64,000 nt of DNA from Neobacillus cucumis (GCF_016107705.1 NZ_JAEHGC010000017.1:1-64000), one strand, 5' to 3'; positions 16,706 to 26,377 are shown, numbered from the stretch's first letter. Program-made: numbers and translations. Notes: generated by a model from the sequence alone, not told the origin.

Positions 16706-17584
16706 TTAAGAAAGTGAATTCGTTTGATCGTGCTTCAGGCTAAGAAAATAACGTAAAAGATTTAACGCCACCGTTTTTCTATAAGCCGCAGTGGAGCGTT
16801 GATCATCGATGGGCCGAATAATCTTTTCGAATGCTGCTACAATTGTTGCGATGTCTGCATTGGCCAATGGGATTGTTTTTCCGACCAACAGCTTCTCAAT
16901 ATCATGGGAACGAACCATCGTAGGTCCGACCGCCCCGAAGGCCAAGCGAATTTCATCGATTCGATCTTTGCTTATCTTGATATAACCCGCAAACGATACT
17001 TTGGCAATGGCATCTGCGTTGCGGTTGCCGACTTTTTCAAAAACGACCTGAGAATCTTCTTCTAAAACAGATGGAAGAATAATCTCCGCTACGATTTCAT
17101 TGTGAAAGCGTTGAATCCGGCGTGGACCTTGAATAAAATCACTGATCCTAGCGATACGGTCCCCATTTATGGATCGCAACAGAAGCTTTGCATTGTATAC
17201 ATATAATAACGGAAGCGTGTCACCGGCTGGAGAGGCGTTGCAAATATTACCACCTAATGTTCCTCGGTTTCGAATAGCCGGAGCAGCAATGGTTTGAATG
17301 GCTTTCTTTAATGGTCTGGGGATTAATGGATGTTCAAGTAATTCACTATAGGTACAGCAGGCCCCGATGTGGAGATCCTTTTGGTTTTGATATATCTGCT
17401 TTAATTCGGAAAGATGATCAATAAAAACAATCGGTTTCGGGATTTTCAGGGGTACTCCTCTTCCACTTTTATGAAGAACCATGACGTCTGTACCGCCGGC
17501 GATGATGGCACAGTCTTCCCGATTCAATTGGCTCAAGGTTTGGTCTAAACGCTCAAAACGGTACGCGGCTATTTTTTCTGCCAT
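16706..17584 (-). CDS. pucC: Xanthine dehydrogenase FAD-binding subunit
   Basis: The 292-aa medium subunit belongs to the CO-dehydrogenase flavoprotein family. FAD contacts IIAGGTDVMV (about 28-37) and IRNRGTLGGNICNASPAGD (about 104-122) are both intact. It passes electrons from the 2Fe-2S subunit to NAD or another acceptor. The start overlaps the end of pucE by 16 bp, indicating translational coupling. Confidence 0.93.
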   Translation of the reverse strand: MAEKIAAYRFERLDQTLSQLNREDCAIIAGGTDVMVLHKSGRGVPLKIPKPIVFIDHLSELKQIYQNQKDLHIGACCTYSELLEHPLIPRPLKKAIQTIAAPAIRNRGTLGGNICNASPAGDTLPLLYVYNAKLLLRSINGDRIARISDFIQGPRRIQRFHNEIVAEIILPSVLEEDSQVVFEKVGNRNADAIAKVSFAGYIKISKDRIDEIRLAFGAVGPTMVRSHDIEKLLVGKTIPLANADIATIVAAFEKIIRPIDDQRSTAAYRKTVALNLLRYFLSLKHDQTNSLS

Positions 17585-18045
17585 AAGCCGTCACCTTTCT
17601 TAGCTGATAGGTTAATCGCATCTACAATCATATTGTAGCCGGTACATCGGCACAGATTTCCGGAAATTCCTTCACGAATTTCAGCCTCTGAAGGATGAGC
17701 ATTTTTTGATAACAAAGCTGCACTTGCCATAATCATCCCCGGTATGCAATAGCCGCACTGCACGCCACCGGCATTAGAATAGCTTTCATCTAAAATCTTA
17801 AATTGTTCCGTTTCCATAATACCTTCAATCGTTTGAATATCAGCACCAGCAATCGAGCCAATAGGAATAAGGCAGCTGTTTTGCAGGAGGTTATTCACAA
17901 AAACACTGCAAGCTCCGCACTCCCCTTCCCCACAGCCTTCCTTCGTTCCGATTAACCCAAACTCATCTCTTATTAAATCTAGTAATCTTACTGTAGGAGG
18001 GGCGTTCGTTTCTACGATTCTTCCATTTAGTGTGAATTTAATCAT
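17569..18045 (-). CDS. pucE: Xanthine dehydrogenase 2Fe-2S subunit
   Basis: The 158-aa small subunit has a plant-type ferredoxin cluster motif (CGEGECGACSVF ... C) and a C-terminal four-helix cluster motif (QCGYCIPG ... GNLCRCTGY). These are the two Fe-S clusters of the molybdenum hydroxylase family. Its ATG overlaps the pucD stop (ATGA). Confidence 0.95.
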   Translation of the reverse strand: MIKFTLNGRIVETNAPPTVRLLDLIRDEFGLIGTKEGCGEGECGACSVFVNNLLQNSCLIPIGSIAGADIQTIEGIMETEQFKILDESYSNAGGVQCGYCIPGMIMASAALLSKNAHPSEAEIREGISGNLCRCTGYNMIVDAINLSAKKGDGLWQKK

Positions 18046-20204
18046 CCCTCTTCACCTTCTTTCAACAGAAGACTTTCTATAATGACTTCTGGTGTAATCG
18101 GAATTTGCTGAAAAGACGTTTGCAGTGCATCCTCGATCGCCGCTTGGACTGCTGGAGCGCCGCCGATTAAAGTTAATTCACCTGCACCCTTCGCCCCGTA
18201 TGGACCATCAGCATAGGGGTTATCGAAGACCTTGCTTTCAATTGTAACAACGTCCAATGAAGTCGGCGGACCATAATCCGATATGCTTTTTTGCTGGATT
18301 CTGCCTTGTTTTGACGTCATCTTTTCAAGATAACCATACGCTAGTCCCTGAGCCAAACCGCCGTCAATTTGGCCTTTCATAATCAGTTCATCGATGACCT
18401 TCCCAACTTCATAATTGCCGTATACTTTTGCTAACTTTACATTTCCTGTTATTGTATCCACTTCTACTTCTACGATATTGCTCCCCCATGAATAAGCTGG
18501 GTAGGCATCTCCAGTGAAGGTTGATTCGTTCCAAGGAATCATTTCACGGTGAACATAATGCTCGACTACTTCCTGTTCGACCCCTATTTGCCACTGATCC
18601 TTCAGTTTTTTTGCAGCCCGTTCCAGCAATTTTCCGACAATCATCGTCGTCCTAGAGGCAACGGTCGGACCGGAGTCGGGAACCTCTTTTGTATCGGGAT
18701 TAGGGTACAAAACTCTCTCAAATGGGAGGTCGAGTTCTTTGGCAACAATTTTACTCAGCGTCGTATAAATTCCTTGTCCCATATCAGAATTCGAGATTTT
18801 TAGCATTACTTTGCCGTCTTTTGATTTAACCAGTTTCACCGTTGCTTTAATATGATCCCGTTCGCCACTGCCTGTAAACCCACATCCGTGGAGGAACATC
18901 GAGGTTCCGATACCTTTTTTATAGCGCTGGCTTTGTTGATTGAAACGCTGAAAATCCTCTTTTTTCTTTTTATATTCGGATTTGGTTAGCAAATCCTCAA
19001 TCATTTCTTCCATTAAGATTGGGTCGCGGAAATTTCCTTTAGTGATGGTGGGGTCTCCTTGTTTGACGAGGTATTTTCGTTTATATTCAAGTGGGTCGAT
19101 GTTGGCTAGTTTACTAAGATGTCCCATATGACTTTCGATTCCAGCAAAGCTTTGTGGAGCTCCAAAGCCTCTGAAAGCTCCGTTGGGAACTGTATTGGTT
19201 TTTAAGACATATCCTTTTGCATGAAAATGAGGAATTTTATAAACACCGGCACTATTTATTAAGGCGCGCTGTAATACGACAGAGCTCAATCCCTCATTGG
19301 CGCCGCCATCAAGAAAAACATCCACACACATACTCAAAATATTTCCTTCCTGATCAAGGGCCGTTCGATATTTGAGTTTGGCCGGATGCCTTTTCGTCGT
19401 CACAACCATATCCTCCGAACGGTCGAACACGAGCATCACCGATTTTTTAACTGCTTTTGCAGCAACTGCGACATGACAAGCCATCATCGAGGGAAAATCT
19501 TCTTTACCGCCAAAGCCACCGCCAGTTGGGCTTTGAACCACTCTGACTTCATCGTCACCACAGGCTAAAGCGTTTACCAACGCATTTTTTATATAATAAA
19601 GACATTGCATCGATCCCTGGACGACAATTTCATCCTCCTTATAAATAGCGAGCATTCCTTGTGGCTCAAGGTAGACATGCTCCTGATAACCTGTATCATA
19701 TTCTTCTTCAATGATTTGATGGGCCCCATGCTCGATCGTTGAAATAGTTTCTAAACTTTCCCCAAATTCATAGCAAGACATAATAACCCCGGATGTTGAT
19801 TTTTGCTGGATCGCTTCGTCCAATGTATAAATAGCCTGATGTTCTTCAAATTCAACCTTTACTTCATCTAACAAACTATATAGGATATCCAGGTCTTTTC
19901 CAACGAGCATCAGAATCGGCTCACCAATATACTGGACCCATTCATTGGCAAAAATAGGCTGGTCTTCTTTGATAATTTTGACATAATTCGGTCCAGGGAT
20001 CTGCTCTGCGCCCACCGCTTCATACCCTTCTGGAAGGGGTGGTAATTGAATGGATAAGATTTTTCCGTATGCAATTGGCGACCGGTACAAAACACCATAT
20101 ACCATATTTTCCATTTTCACATCGCTAATATAGGGTAACTGACCGGATACTTTACCTTTATGGTCCTTTTTGGGTACTGAAATGCTTATGTCTTTGAGAT
20201 TCAT
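18042..20204 (-). CDS. pucD: Xanthine dehydrogenase molybdopterin-binding subunit
   Basis: The 720-aa catalytic subunit hydroxylates hypoxanthine and xanthine toward urate. GGGFGGKED, GAFRGFGAPQ and the C-terminal GAKGAGELTLIGGAPAV segment are typical molybdopterin contacts, the last carrying the base-catalyst Glu. The frame extends to 20324, but I choose ATG 20204: GAAGGGTG lies about 9 nt upstream and homology begins there. It heads the operon pucD-E-C-A. The pucR regulator, uricase and permease genes are not in the window. Confidence 0.92.
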   Translation of the reverse strand: MNLKDISISVPKKDHKGKVSGQLPYISDVKMENMVYGVLYRSPIAYGKILSIQLPPLPEGYEAVGAEQIPGPNYVKIIKEDQPIFANEWVQYIGEPILMLVGKDLDILYSLLDEVKVEFEEHQAIYTLDEAIQQKSTSGVIMSCYEFGESLETISTIEHGAHQIIEEEYDTGYQEHVYLEPQGMLAIYKEDEIVVQGSMQCLYYIKNALVNALACGDDEVRVVQSPTGGGFGGKEDFPSMMACHVAVAAKAVKKSVMLVFDRSEDMVVTTKRHPAKLKYRTALDQEGNILSMCVDVFLDGGANEGLSSVVLQRALINSAGVYKIPHFHAKGYVLKTNTVPNGAFRGFGAPQSFAGIESHMGHLSKLANIDPLEYKRKYLVKQGDPTITKGNFRDPILMEEMIEDLLTKSEYKKKKEDFQRFNQQSQRYKKGIGTSMFLHGCGFTGSGERDHIKATVKLVKSKDGKVMLKISNSDMGQGIYTTLSKIVAKELDLPFERVLYPNPDTKEVPDSGPTVASRTTMIVGKLLERAAKKLKDQWQIGVEQEVVEHYVHREMIPWNESTFTGDAYPAYSWGSNIVEVEVDTITGNVKLAKVYGNYEVGKVIDELIMKGQIDGGLAQGLAYGYLEKMTSKQGRIQQKSISDYGPPTSLDVVTIESKVFDNPYADGPYGAKGAGELTLIGGAPAVQAAIEDALQTSFQQIPITPEVIIESLLLKEGEEG

Positions 20205-20329
20205 GGCAGCAACACCCTTCGACTCGTTTTTTAAAAGGGACATAGAATGATAGAAACCTCTTCCTTCCGATTTTATAAATAAGAAACCTATTTTATGATT
20301 AATTTTTATGAAAATAAACGACAATAAAA

Positions 20330-20376
20330 ATGCAGGTTCATTCGACCTGAAAGCTAATCGAATGAACCTGCATGGA
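20330..20376 (-). terminator. Terminator after pucB
   Basis: GCAGGTTCATTCGA and TCGAATGAACCTGC form a 14-bp stem followed by ATTTTTATT on the minus strand. It separates pucB from pucD. Confidence 0.9.
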
Positions 20377-20401
20377 TAAAACGGAAAAAATAGCGAGGTA
20401 T

Positions 20402-20986
20402 TTAGGCTTTAAAATAACTTAGGGCTTTTTGGTAATCTTCCTGTGTATCCACATCCATTAATACTCCGGGATCCTCTACATTGAGGTAATTCTTTTCGTA
20501 ATGGTTGAGAACCTCTCGCAAATTATGATCTGGATGAGTTTCAAGAATTTTCTTTTTCACTTCGCTTGATAATTTGATGGGGTGACCACCTTTATAATGA
20601 AAGCTGGGAATGACCACGTCCCCTTTGGATTTCGCGATTAGCTGAATGGTCTCTTTTTTAACGAGCGGACAATCTCCAGGTGTTAGCAAGAAGGTTGTAC
20701 TCTGTACTTCATTGCAGCCTGTTTGAATGGAACGAAACATCCCCTGGGTAAAGTTTTCATTATTAACAAACTTGACCTGAAAAGAATAGGCATTCTTACT
20801 GCTGATTTTTTCGATTTCCTCTTGGATGATTTCCGCTTGAAACCCGGCTACGATGATGACCCTGCTGCATATTCCTTCAAATTTAGAGATGGTTTGCTCC
20901 AAGACGGTCATTTGCCCCAGTGGCAATGTCAACTTAAAGGCATTCGCTCGGCTGGAGTATCCAGCAGCTAGGATGATGGCTTCCAT
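20402..20986 (-). CDS. pucB: MobA-like nucleotidyltransferase (MoCo cytidylyltransferase type)
   Basis: The protein (about 194 aa) starts MEAIILAAGYSSR, the nucleotide-binding signature of the MobA/MocA family, with LTPGDCPLV and GHPIKL further on. In the puc system PucB is thought to make the dinucleotide form of the molybdenum cofactor for xanthine dehydrogenase. ATG 20986 has AAGGTGA 5 nt upstream, better than the in-frame GTG at 20995. It has its own terminator, so it is transcribed apart from pucD-A although on the same strand. Confidence 0.88.
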   Translation of the reverse strand: MEAIILAAGYSSRANAFKLTLPLGQMTVLEQTISKFEGICSRVIIVAGFQAEIIQEEIEKISSKNAYSFQVKFVNNENFTQGMFRSIQTGCNEVQSTTFLLTPGDCPLVKKETIQLIAKSKGDVVIPSFHYKGGHPIKLSSEVKKKILETHPDHNLREVLNHYEKNYLNVEDPGVLMDVDTQEDYQKALSYFKA

Positions 20987-21147
20987 ATTTGTCACCTTCT
21001 ACAGATAAGTAATCTTAACCTTCTATCAGTCTTGTGACTTTATTCCTGCATTGTGTACCTTCTTTATTATATGGAATGACAAAGTTCGGCATGACTCTGG
21101 GAAATGAATGGAATATGGAAATAACACTTAATCATACTCTAAAATAA

Positions 21148-21182
21148 AAAACAGTGGGACACTAATGCCTTCACTGTTTTTA
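21148..21182 (-). terminator. Terminator after the second EamA gene
   Basis: AACAGTG and CACTGTT around a 15-nt loop, followed by TTTTTATTTT on the minus strand; the stem begins just before the stop. Confidence 0.75.
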
Positions 21183-22079
21183 ACCTTTTTCAGCTGGTGT
21201 TTTCATTAATTGATTTGAACTGTTGACTGATCTAATTTCACTAACAAATGTAGAGCCTAATAGCAGTACACCACCAACCATTTGAACAATTGTCATTTGT
21301 TCTTTCAGGATAATGGCAGAAACCATTATAGCTACAAATGGATCGACATAACTTAACATAGCTATACTCTGTCCTTTTAATCCTTCCATACCAGAGAAAA
21401 ATAACCAAAACCCAATCCCTGTATTGATAATCCCTAAAATTAAAATAAAAGGAATGGAAGAGCTTGATACTTCAAAAATACCAAAGCCGGAAGTCAAGAA
21501 AACATACGGCATGAGAAGTAAAGTGGTTATCCCAAGCTGAATGATGGTCAGCTCTAACTTTCCCATATCTTTAATAAATTTATTTAGAAGTAATAACGCA
21601 GCATAAAATGCAGCTGCGATTAATCCAAAGGAAAGTCCAAGAAGATCTTCTGAGCTGGATGCTCTCACGCCTTCCCCTACAATCATTAACATCCCTATGA
21701 TCGCTACGCCAATACACACAATTTTCTTGATGGATAATTGTTCCCGAAGTACAAAGGGAGAAAGAATCATCACAAATACAGGTGCAAAGTAATAACCAAG
21801 CGTTGCATTGGCAATGGTCGTATGGTCATACGATTGATAAAGAAAAATCCAATTCCCTCCTAATGCAATACCTGAAAGAATCAAAAATAAAGCATTAGAT
21901 TTAACTAAATTCCATGATATTTTTTTCTTCATCATGAAGAATATTAACATTAAAAATAAGCATCCTATGAAACTGCTTAGTAAAGCTCTTTCGCTCGAAG
22001 ATAGATCAATGTTTCGAACAACTAAACCAATTGTACCGAAAATAATCATTGATAATATAAACTGAATTTTAGATTTCAT
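21180..22079 (-). CDS. DMT-superfamily (EamA) transporter
   Basis: The 299-aa protein has ten hydrophobic segments and EamA repeats (about 5-138 and 150-288), with the usual PEA-like region near GYYFAPVFVMILSPFVL. The second of two adjacent ATGs has a better GGAG spacing. It is divergent from a LysR gene with a strong palindrome in the shared region, so it is the likely regulated target. Substrate unknown. Confidence 0.87.
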   Translation of the reverse strand: MKSKIQFILSMIIFGTIGLVVRNIDLSSSERALLSSFIGCLFLMLIFFMMKKKISWNLVKSNALFLILSGIALGGNWIFLYQSYDHTTIANATLGYYFAPVFVMILSPFVLREQLSIKKIVCIGVAIIGMLMIVGEGVRASSSEDLLGLSFGLIAAAFYAALLLLNKFIKDMGKLELTIIQLGITTLLLMPYVFLTSGFGIFEVSSSSIPFILILGIINTGIGFWLFFSGMEGLKGQSIAMLSYVDPFVAIMVSAIILKEQMTIVQMVGGVLLLGSTFVSEIRSVNSSNQLMKTPAEKG

Positions 22080-22197
22080 CATCTACTCCAACGTAGATGA
22101 GACTTGTAGCTGTCTGGTTTTTTTGCATAATATCACTCATAAAATATATCGTCATACACCTTTTCCTTTCCTAACTTGAATAATTAATAGAAATAAT

Positions 22198-22253
22198 TTA
22201 TCATACTTACACACATTACAAAAACGAATGTTTATCATGATAGGTATGATAAA
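22198..22253. promoter_or_regulatory. Candidate LysR operator
   Basis: TTATCAT-GATAGGT-ATGATAA (22232-22252) is a perfect 7-bp inverted repeat with a 7-bp centre. A further TTATCATAC half-site lies at 22198-22206. It lies between the divergent EamA and LysR genes, 25-80 bp before the LysR start. Confidence 0.55.
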
Positions 22254-22277
22254 ACCAGATGGGATGAGGAAAGAAAT

Positions 22278-23147
22278 ATGAATATCCAAAAATATATGGC
22301 ATTTGTCAAAGCAGTAGAATTGGGTAGTTTTACAAAAGCTGCCGAAATATTGGACTATTCACAGTCCGGGATTAGCCGTATGATCAACGATTTAGAAAAG
22401 GAATGGGGGATTTTCCTTTTTGAAAGAGGACGTGCCGGTATCAATTTAACCTCGGATGGTTTAAAGTTACTCCCCCAATTAAAGCGAATTTGCAATGAGT
22501 ATGGAATCTTAATGAAGCAGATCGGAGACTTACATGGTATGGAATCCGGGATGATTCGTATTGGGACATTTTCCAGTGTGGCATCTCATTGGCTCCCTAA
22601 CATTATTAAAATTTTTAAGAAGGATTACCCAATGATAGATTTTGAATTTCTGCTTGGTGATTATACAGAAATTGAGAATTGGATCCTAAATGGGCGTGTT
22701 GACTTTGGATTTTTGCGGCTACCGGCAAAAGCAGAACTTGAAACAATCTTTTTGGAACAAGACCGTTTGCTGGCAGTGATTCCACAAAATCATCCTCTTG
22801 CTAATTGCGATAGGTTTCCCATCAACGGCTTACTGGACAGTCCGTTTATGTTGTTGGAAAAGGGGGCAAAAGCAGAAATCTCTGAAATTTTTGAGAGGCA
22901 TCATATTTCACCGCATGTTAATTTTACAACATGGGATGACTATGCCATTATGTCTATGGTGGAAAATGGGCTTGGAATCAGTATATTGCCAGAATTGATA
23001 TTACGGCGAATTCCACACAAAATTATAGCGAAAGAGCTTGAAGTTCCTGCTTTTAGAAATATTGGTGTTGCTATGAGAGAACAAAAAACACTTTCCCTTG
23101 CGTCCAAGAAATTTTTAGAATATTTATCATATAGGAACAGAGAGTGA
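22278..23147 (+). CDS. LysR-family transcriptional regulator
   Basis: The 289-aa protein has an N-terminal winged helix (MNIQKYMAFVKAVELGSFTKAAEILDYSQSG region, residues 1-60) and a C-terminal periplasmic-binding-like effector domain (about 90-285). ATG 22278 follows GAGGAAAG. It probably controls the divergent EamA gene through the palindrome at 22232. Effector unknown. Confidence 0.9.
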   Translation: MNIQKYMAFVKAVELGSFTKAAEILDYSQSGISRMINDLEKEWGIFLFERGRAGINLTSDGLKLLPQLKRICNEYGILMKQIGDLHGMESGMIRIGTFSSVASHWLPNIIKIFKKDYPMIDFEFLLGDYTEIENWILNGRVDFGFLRLPAKAELETIFLEQDRLLAVIPQNHPLANCDRFPINGLLDSPFMLLEKGAKAEISEIFERHHISPHVNFTTWDDYAIMSMVENGLGISILPELILRRIPHKIIAKELEVPAFRNIGVAMREQKTLSLASKKFLEYLSYRNRE

Positions 23148-23221
23148 ATGAGTAATTACATGTTGTTAAACTCTCAAATCCATCGTTTAGCAGCAAATTG
23201 CTATAAAGAAGTTGCGGGGCA

Positions 23222-24118
23222 TTATTTGGTTATATCATCTTTCTTGTAAACATCCGACACTATTTTCAAAAAAGCCTCCAACGCATGTGTTTTATAAGCA
23301 TTTTTCTTCACAACGATGCCAATTTTCCATGGGATATATTGACTGCAGATTTCTTTTACACAAAGATTCTGTGCATTCATTTCAGTTAATGGGCTTGGAA
23401 CAATAGCAACCCCTAGTCCATCACGAACTAATCCCATTAACAAATCCCATTGCGTTGTACTATATGCAATATTCGGTACGAACTGCTCTTTACGGCAACT
23501 ATCAAGAACTACCTGACGCAAGGCGAATGTAGTATCAAACATGATCCAGTCATCCTGTTGTAGTTGTGCAAGTGAAATCTGCTTTTCATCTTTTAAAACA
23601 TGACCTTTTGGCAAACAGGCAACAAACGGTGCTTCAAAAATAAGTTGTTCTTCTAGTTCCTTACTTCGTGCAGGTAACACTACAAAACCTACATCCACTT
23701 CCCCTTTTTCAACGAGCTTTTCTACACTCAATCCCCCTTCTTCAACAATTTCAAGTGTGACCCCTTTATATTTTTTTGAGAAAGTTTTTGCCACTTGTGG
23801 AAAGAAAAATGTGCCAATAATTTGTGGCAGTCCGACTTTTAAATGCCCTTTTACATGTTCGCTCATATCTTCAAGCTGTATAGTTAACTCCTTCATTTGC
23901 TGAAGCATTATAATCGCTTTTTCATATACAAGTTTACCTTCATCGGTTAAACGGATAATTCGATTAGAACGCTCAAAGAGTGTTACGCCAAGCTTTTTTT
24001 CCAATCTTTGAATCGTTTTAGAAAGAGATGGCTGGGCAATAAATAGCTGCTCACTAGCCTTAGAAAAGCTTCCACTTTCTACAATTGTTTTATATACCTC
24101 AAAGTCCTGTAAGTTCAT
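23222..24118 (-). CDS. LysR-family regulator (CynR/CysB-like)
   Basis: The protein (298 aa from the second ATG, GGAGG 6 nt upstream) has an N-terminal LysR helix-turn-helix (FIAQPSLSKTIQRLEKKLG) and an effector domain starting near GHLKVGLP. It is divergent from the nitrilase gene, with a 15-bp palindrome over the predicted -35 region, consistent with activation of the nitrilase. It is convergent with the preceding LysR gene. Confidence 0.9.
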   Translation of the reverse strand: MNLQDFEVYKTIVESGSFSKASEQLFIAQPSLSKTIQRLEKKLGVTLFERSNRIIRLTDEGKLVYEKAIIMLQQMKELTIQLEDMSEHVKGHLKVGLPQIIGTFFFPQVAKTFSKKYKGVTLEIVEEGGLSVEKLVEKGEVDVGFVVLPARSKELEEQLIFEAPFVACLPKGHVLKDEKQISLAQLQQDDWIMFDTTFALRQVVLDSCRKEQFVPNIAYSTTQWDLLMGLVRDGLGVAIVPSPLTEMNAQNLCVKEICSQYIPWKIGIVVKKNAYKTHALEAFLKIVSDVYKKDDITK

Positions 24119-24152
24119 CATTTTCCTCCATTATTCCTTTCGGGCATAATTA

Positions 24153-24182
24153 ATATGATTATCATATATTTTACATTATAAT
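24153..24182 (+). promoter_or_regulatory. Nitrilase promoter with LysR palindrome
   Basis: ATATGAT-T-ATCATAT (24153-24167) is a perfect inverted repeat. TATAAT lies at 24177-24182, so the palindrome covers the place where a -35 box would be, and no good -35 is present. This suits activator-dependent transcription. Confidence 0.5.
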
Positions 24183-24220
24183 CGTTTCCTCTTAGAATTT
24201 GAGAAAAAGGAGGAATTCAA

Positions 24221-25144
24221 GTGACTTCATGCAAAGTTGCAGTGGTTCAAGCAGGTTCAATTGTAATGAATAAAGAGAAATGTGTTAATAAGGCAATAAA
24301 GTTGATCCAAGAAGCTGGGGAACAAGGAGCCAATATAATTGTTTTTCCAGAAGCGTTTATACCGGCGTATCCACGAGGGATGAGCTTTGGTGCAGTAGTA
24401 GGAAGCCGTTCTACAAGTGGACGTAATGATTTTGTACGTTACGTAAAAAATGCCATAACGGTACCCGGAGCGGAAACAGACCAACTAGGAGAAGCAGTGA
24501 AAAAAGCAGGTGCTTATACTATTATTGGTGTCATTGAACGCGACCAAGAAACAAGCGGAGGCACACTTTATTGCACTGCGATTTACTTTGGTCCAGATGG
24601 AAAACTGTTGGGTAAACACCGAAAACTAAAACCAACAGGAAGTGAACGTCTCATTTGGGGTGAAGGGGATGGGAGTACACTCCCTGTCTTTGATACAGCT
24701 TATGGCAAAATTGGTTCGCTAATTTGCTGGGAAAACTATATGCCCCTAGCACGCGCAGCTATGTATGAAAAGGGAATTCAGATTTATGTCGCTCCTACTG
24801 CTGATTCGCGTGACACGTGGTTTGCTACTATGAGGCATATTGCGATTGAGGGACGTTGCTTTGTTTTATCCTGCAATCAATATAGTACGAAGGATATGTA
24901 TGAAGAGGATTTACTTGAAACAGAGGAAATGCAAAAAATGCCTAATGAAATCACACGAGGTGGAAGTTGCATCGTAAATCCACTTGGGCAATTTATAGTT
25001 GAGCCAGTATTTGGAAAAGAAGAAATACTGTATGCGACTTTAGATTTGGATGACATCACACGGGGTCATTTTGACTTTGATGTTGTCGGACATTATAATC
25101 GCAAAGATGTGTTTCAATTAATCGTGAATGAAGAAAAGCAATAG
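24221..25144 (+). CDS. Nitrilase (carbon-nitrogen hydrolase family)
   Basis: The 307-aa cytoplasmic enzyme has the Glu-Lys-Cys triad: E44 (FPEAFIPAYPRG), K135 (HRKLKPT) and C169 (ICWENYMP). The CWENY form is that of true nitrilases (nitrile to carboxylate plus ammonia), with cyanide hydratases as close relatives. The C-terminal RGGSCIVNPLGQ segment is also typical. GTG 24221 has AAGGAGG 8 nt upstream. The substrate is unknown; arylaceto- or plant-derived nitriles are plausible. It is a single-gene unit beside its LysR regulator. Confidence 0.9.
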   Translation: MTSCKVAVVQAGSIVMNKEKCVNKAIKLIQEAGEQGANIIVFPEAFIPAYPRGMSFGAVVGSRSTSGRNDFVRYVKNAITVPGAETDQLGEAVKKAGAYTIIGVIERDQETSGGTLYCTAIYFGPDGKLLGKHRKLKPTGSERLIWGEGDGSTLPVFDTAYGKIGSLICWENYMPLARAAMYEKGIQIYVAPTADSRDTWFATMRHIAIEGRCFVLSCNQYSTKDMYEEDLLETEEMQKMPNEITRGGSCIVNPLGQFIVEPVFGKEEILYATLDLDDITRGHFDFDVVGHYNRKDVFQLIVNEEKQ

Positions 25145-25202
25145 ATTCCTTTTTGATATTTAAGGGTAAGTGTTCAATTTCGCGAAAGAGAAATCACACA
25201 TA

Positions 25203-25240
25203 CAAAAATCGGCGAAGGACTCCTCGCAAATTTTTGCCAA
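25203..25240 (+). terminator. Imperfect hairpin after the nitrilase gene
   Basis: CAAAAAT..GCGAAGG pairs imperfectly with CCTCGC..ATTTTTG. It could act as a terminator on either strand. Confidence 0.45.
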
Positions 25241-25376
25241 AAGGTTAAAGTGGACACCCTTTGTAGGACCATCCCTTGCTTCCCTCTAAACTTTATTTAA
25301 ACCATACACTGAGTTTACAAGGCTTTAATATTCAGCTGATATGATTGGTTTATCAACGAATGAGGAGGCAGTATAA

Positions 25377-26174
25377 ATGAATGTGCGTGCAGTATTTATT
25401 GATATGGATGGTACACTACTATCAGCCTCAAACACCATTACCCGTCGAAATATGGAGGGCATTTATAAGCTTATGACTCAAGGAATCAAGGTTTTCCTTG
25501 CTACTGGTCGACACTATGAAGTAACCGCTCCCTACCATAAAGAAATTGGATTGCAAACTCCTATGATCTGTCTGAATGGTGCCGCCATTCACGATGCAGA
25601 GACAGGAAAAGCTATTCAAATGAAAATCATCCGACTGAATGAAGAACGATTCCACGATCTGACCGCTGAAAATCCTTGGAATGTTATGATCCATACAGCC
25701 AATGGGCTTTATTGTAAGGAAACAAATGAAGAAATCGATTATTGGACAAAAGTTGGGCAAATTCCGCCACGTTATATTGGAGATTTAAGACAGGCAAATT
25801 ACCAAGATGTTTTTAAATATAGTGTTCGAACAGGTACACCGAATTTTGAATTATCCGCTGTATTTAAAAAGGAAGCAGAAGTCATCAATTGGAATGACGG
25901 GTTTGAACTGGTTGCTCCTAATGTTTCCAAGTGGTCTGCTATAAAAAGTTTACTTCGCGAATTTCGTATTAGTCCAAATGAGGTTGTTGCCTTTGGGGAC
26001 GGACCCAATGATATAGAGATGCTTCGACATGTCGGTACTGGTGTGGCAATGGGGAACGCTAGCGAAGAGGTTAAAGCAGCAGCAGATTTTGTTACAGGAC
26101 ACCACGAAAATGATGGATTAGCTGCGTTTATAGATCGTTATCTTTATAAATCATACGAATCAAATGTGATTTAA
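25377..26174 (+). CDS. Cof-type HAD-IIB phosphatase
   Basis: The 265-aa protein has the HAD motifs in order: DMDGTLL (Asp nucleophile and acid), ATGRHYE, a Lys in VSKWSAIK, and FGDGPNDIEML. The C2b cap places it in the Cof family of sugar-phosphate or nucleotide phosphatases. AGGAGG precedes the ATG. Substrate not predictable; it stands alone with its own terminator. Confidence 0.9.
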   Translation: MNVRAVFIDMDGTLLSASNTITRRNMEGIYKLMTQGIKVFLATGRHYEVTAPYHKEIGLQTPMICLNGAAIHDAETGKAIQMKIIRLNEERFHDLTAENPWNVMIHTANGLYCKETNEEIDYWTKVGQIPPRYIGDLRQANYQDVFKYSVRTGTPNFELSAVFKKEAEVINWNDGFELVAPNVSKWSAIKSLLREFRISPNEVVAFGDGPNDIEMLRHVGTGVAMGNASEEVKAAADFVTGHHENDGLAAFIDRYLYKSYESNVI

Positions 26175-26179
26175 GTTAT

Positions 26180-26213
26180 TCAAAAAGGACGGATATCTCG
26201 TCCTTTTTTGTGT
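26180..26213 (+). terminator. Terminator after the HAD gene
   Basis: AAAAAGGACG and CGTCCTTTTTT stem around a short loop. Confidence 0.85.
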
Positions 26214-26377
26214 TAATAAAGTGTTGCGGTGATCAACTGTCAAGGAGAGGCTGCTAATCAAATAAAAATTTCTCAGCTGATCAGGTATGATATGTTATGA
26301 TGAATAAGTGTGTTAACTTATTTTCCTTTTTAGTTAACATTTAAATATAATCGAAGCTGTCGAACTGGGGGAAATTT

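Noticed and set aside
17101..17125. cre-like GAAAGCGTTGAA inside pucC
   Set aside because: It lies in coding sequence and misses consensus bases at its end; likely chance.
20205..20324. 40-residue N-terminal extension of pucD
   Set aside because: It contains the pucD 5' untranslated region and is not homologous to xanthine dehydrogenases; the internal ATG has the ribosome site.
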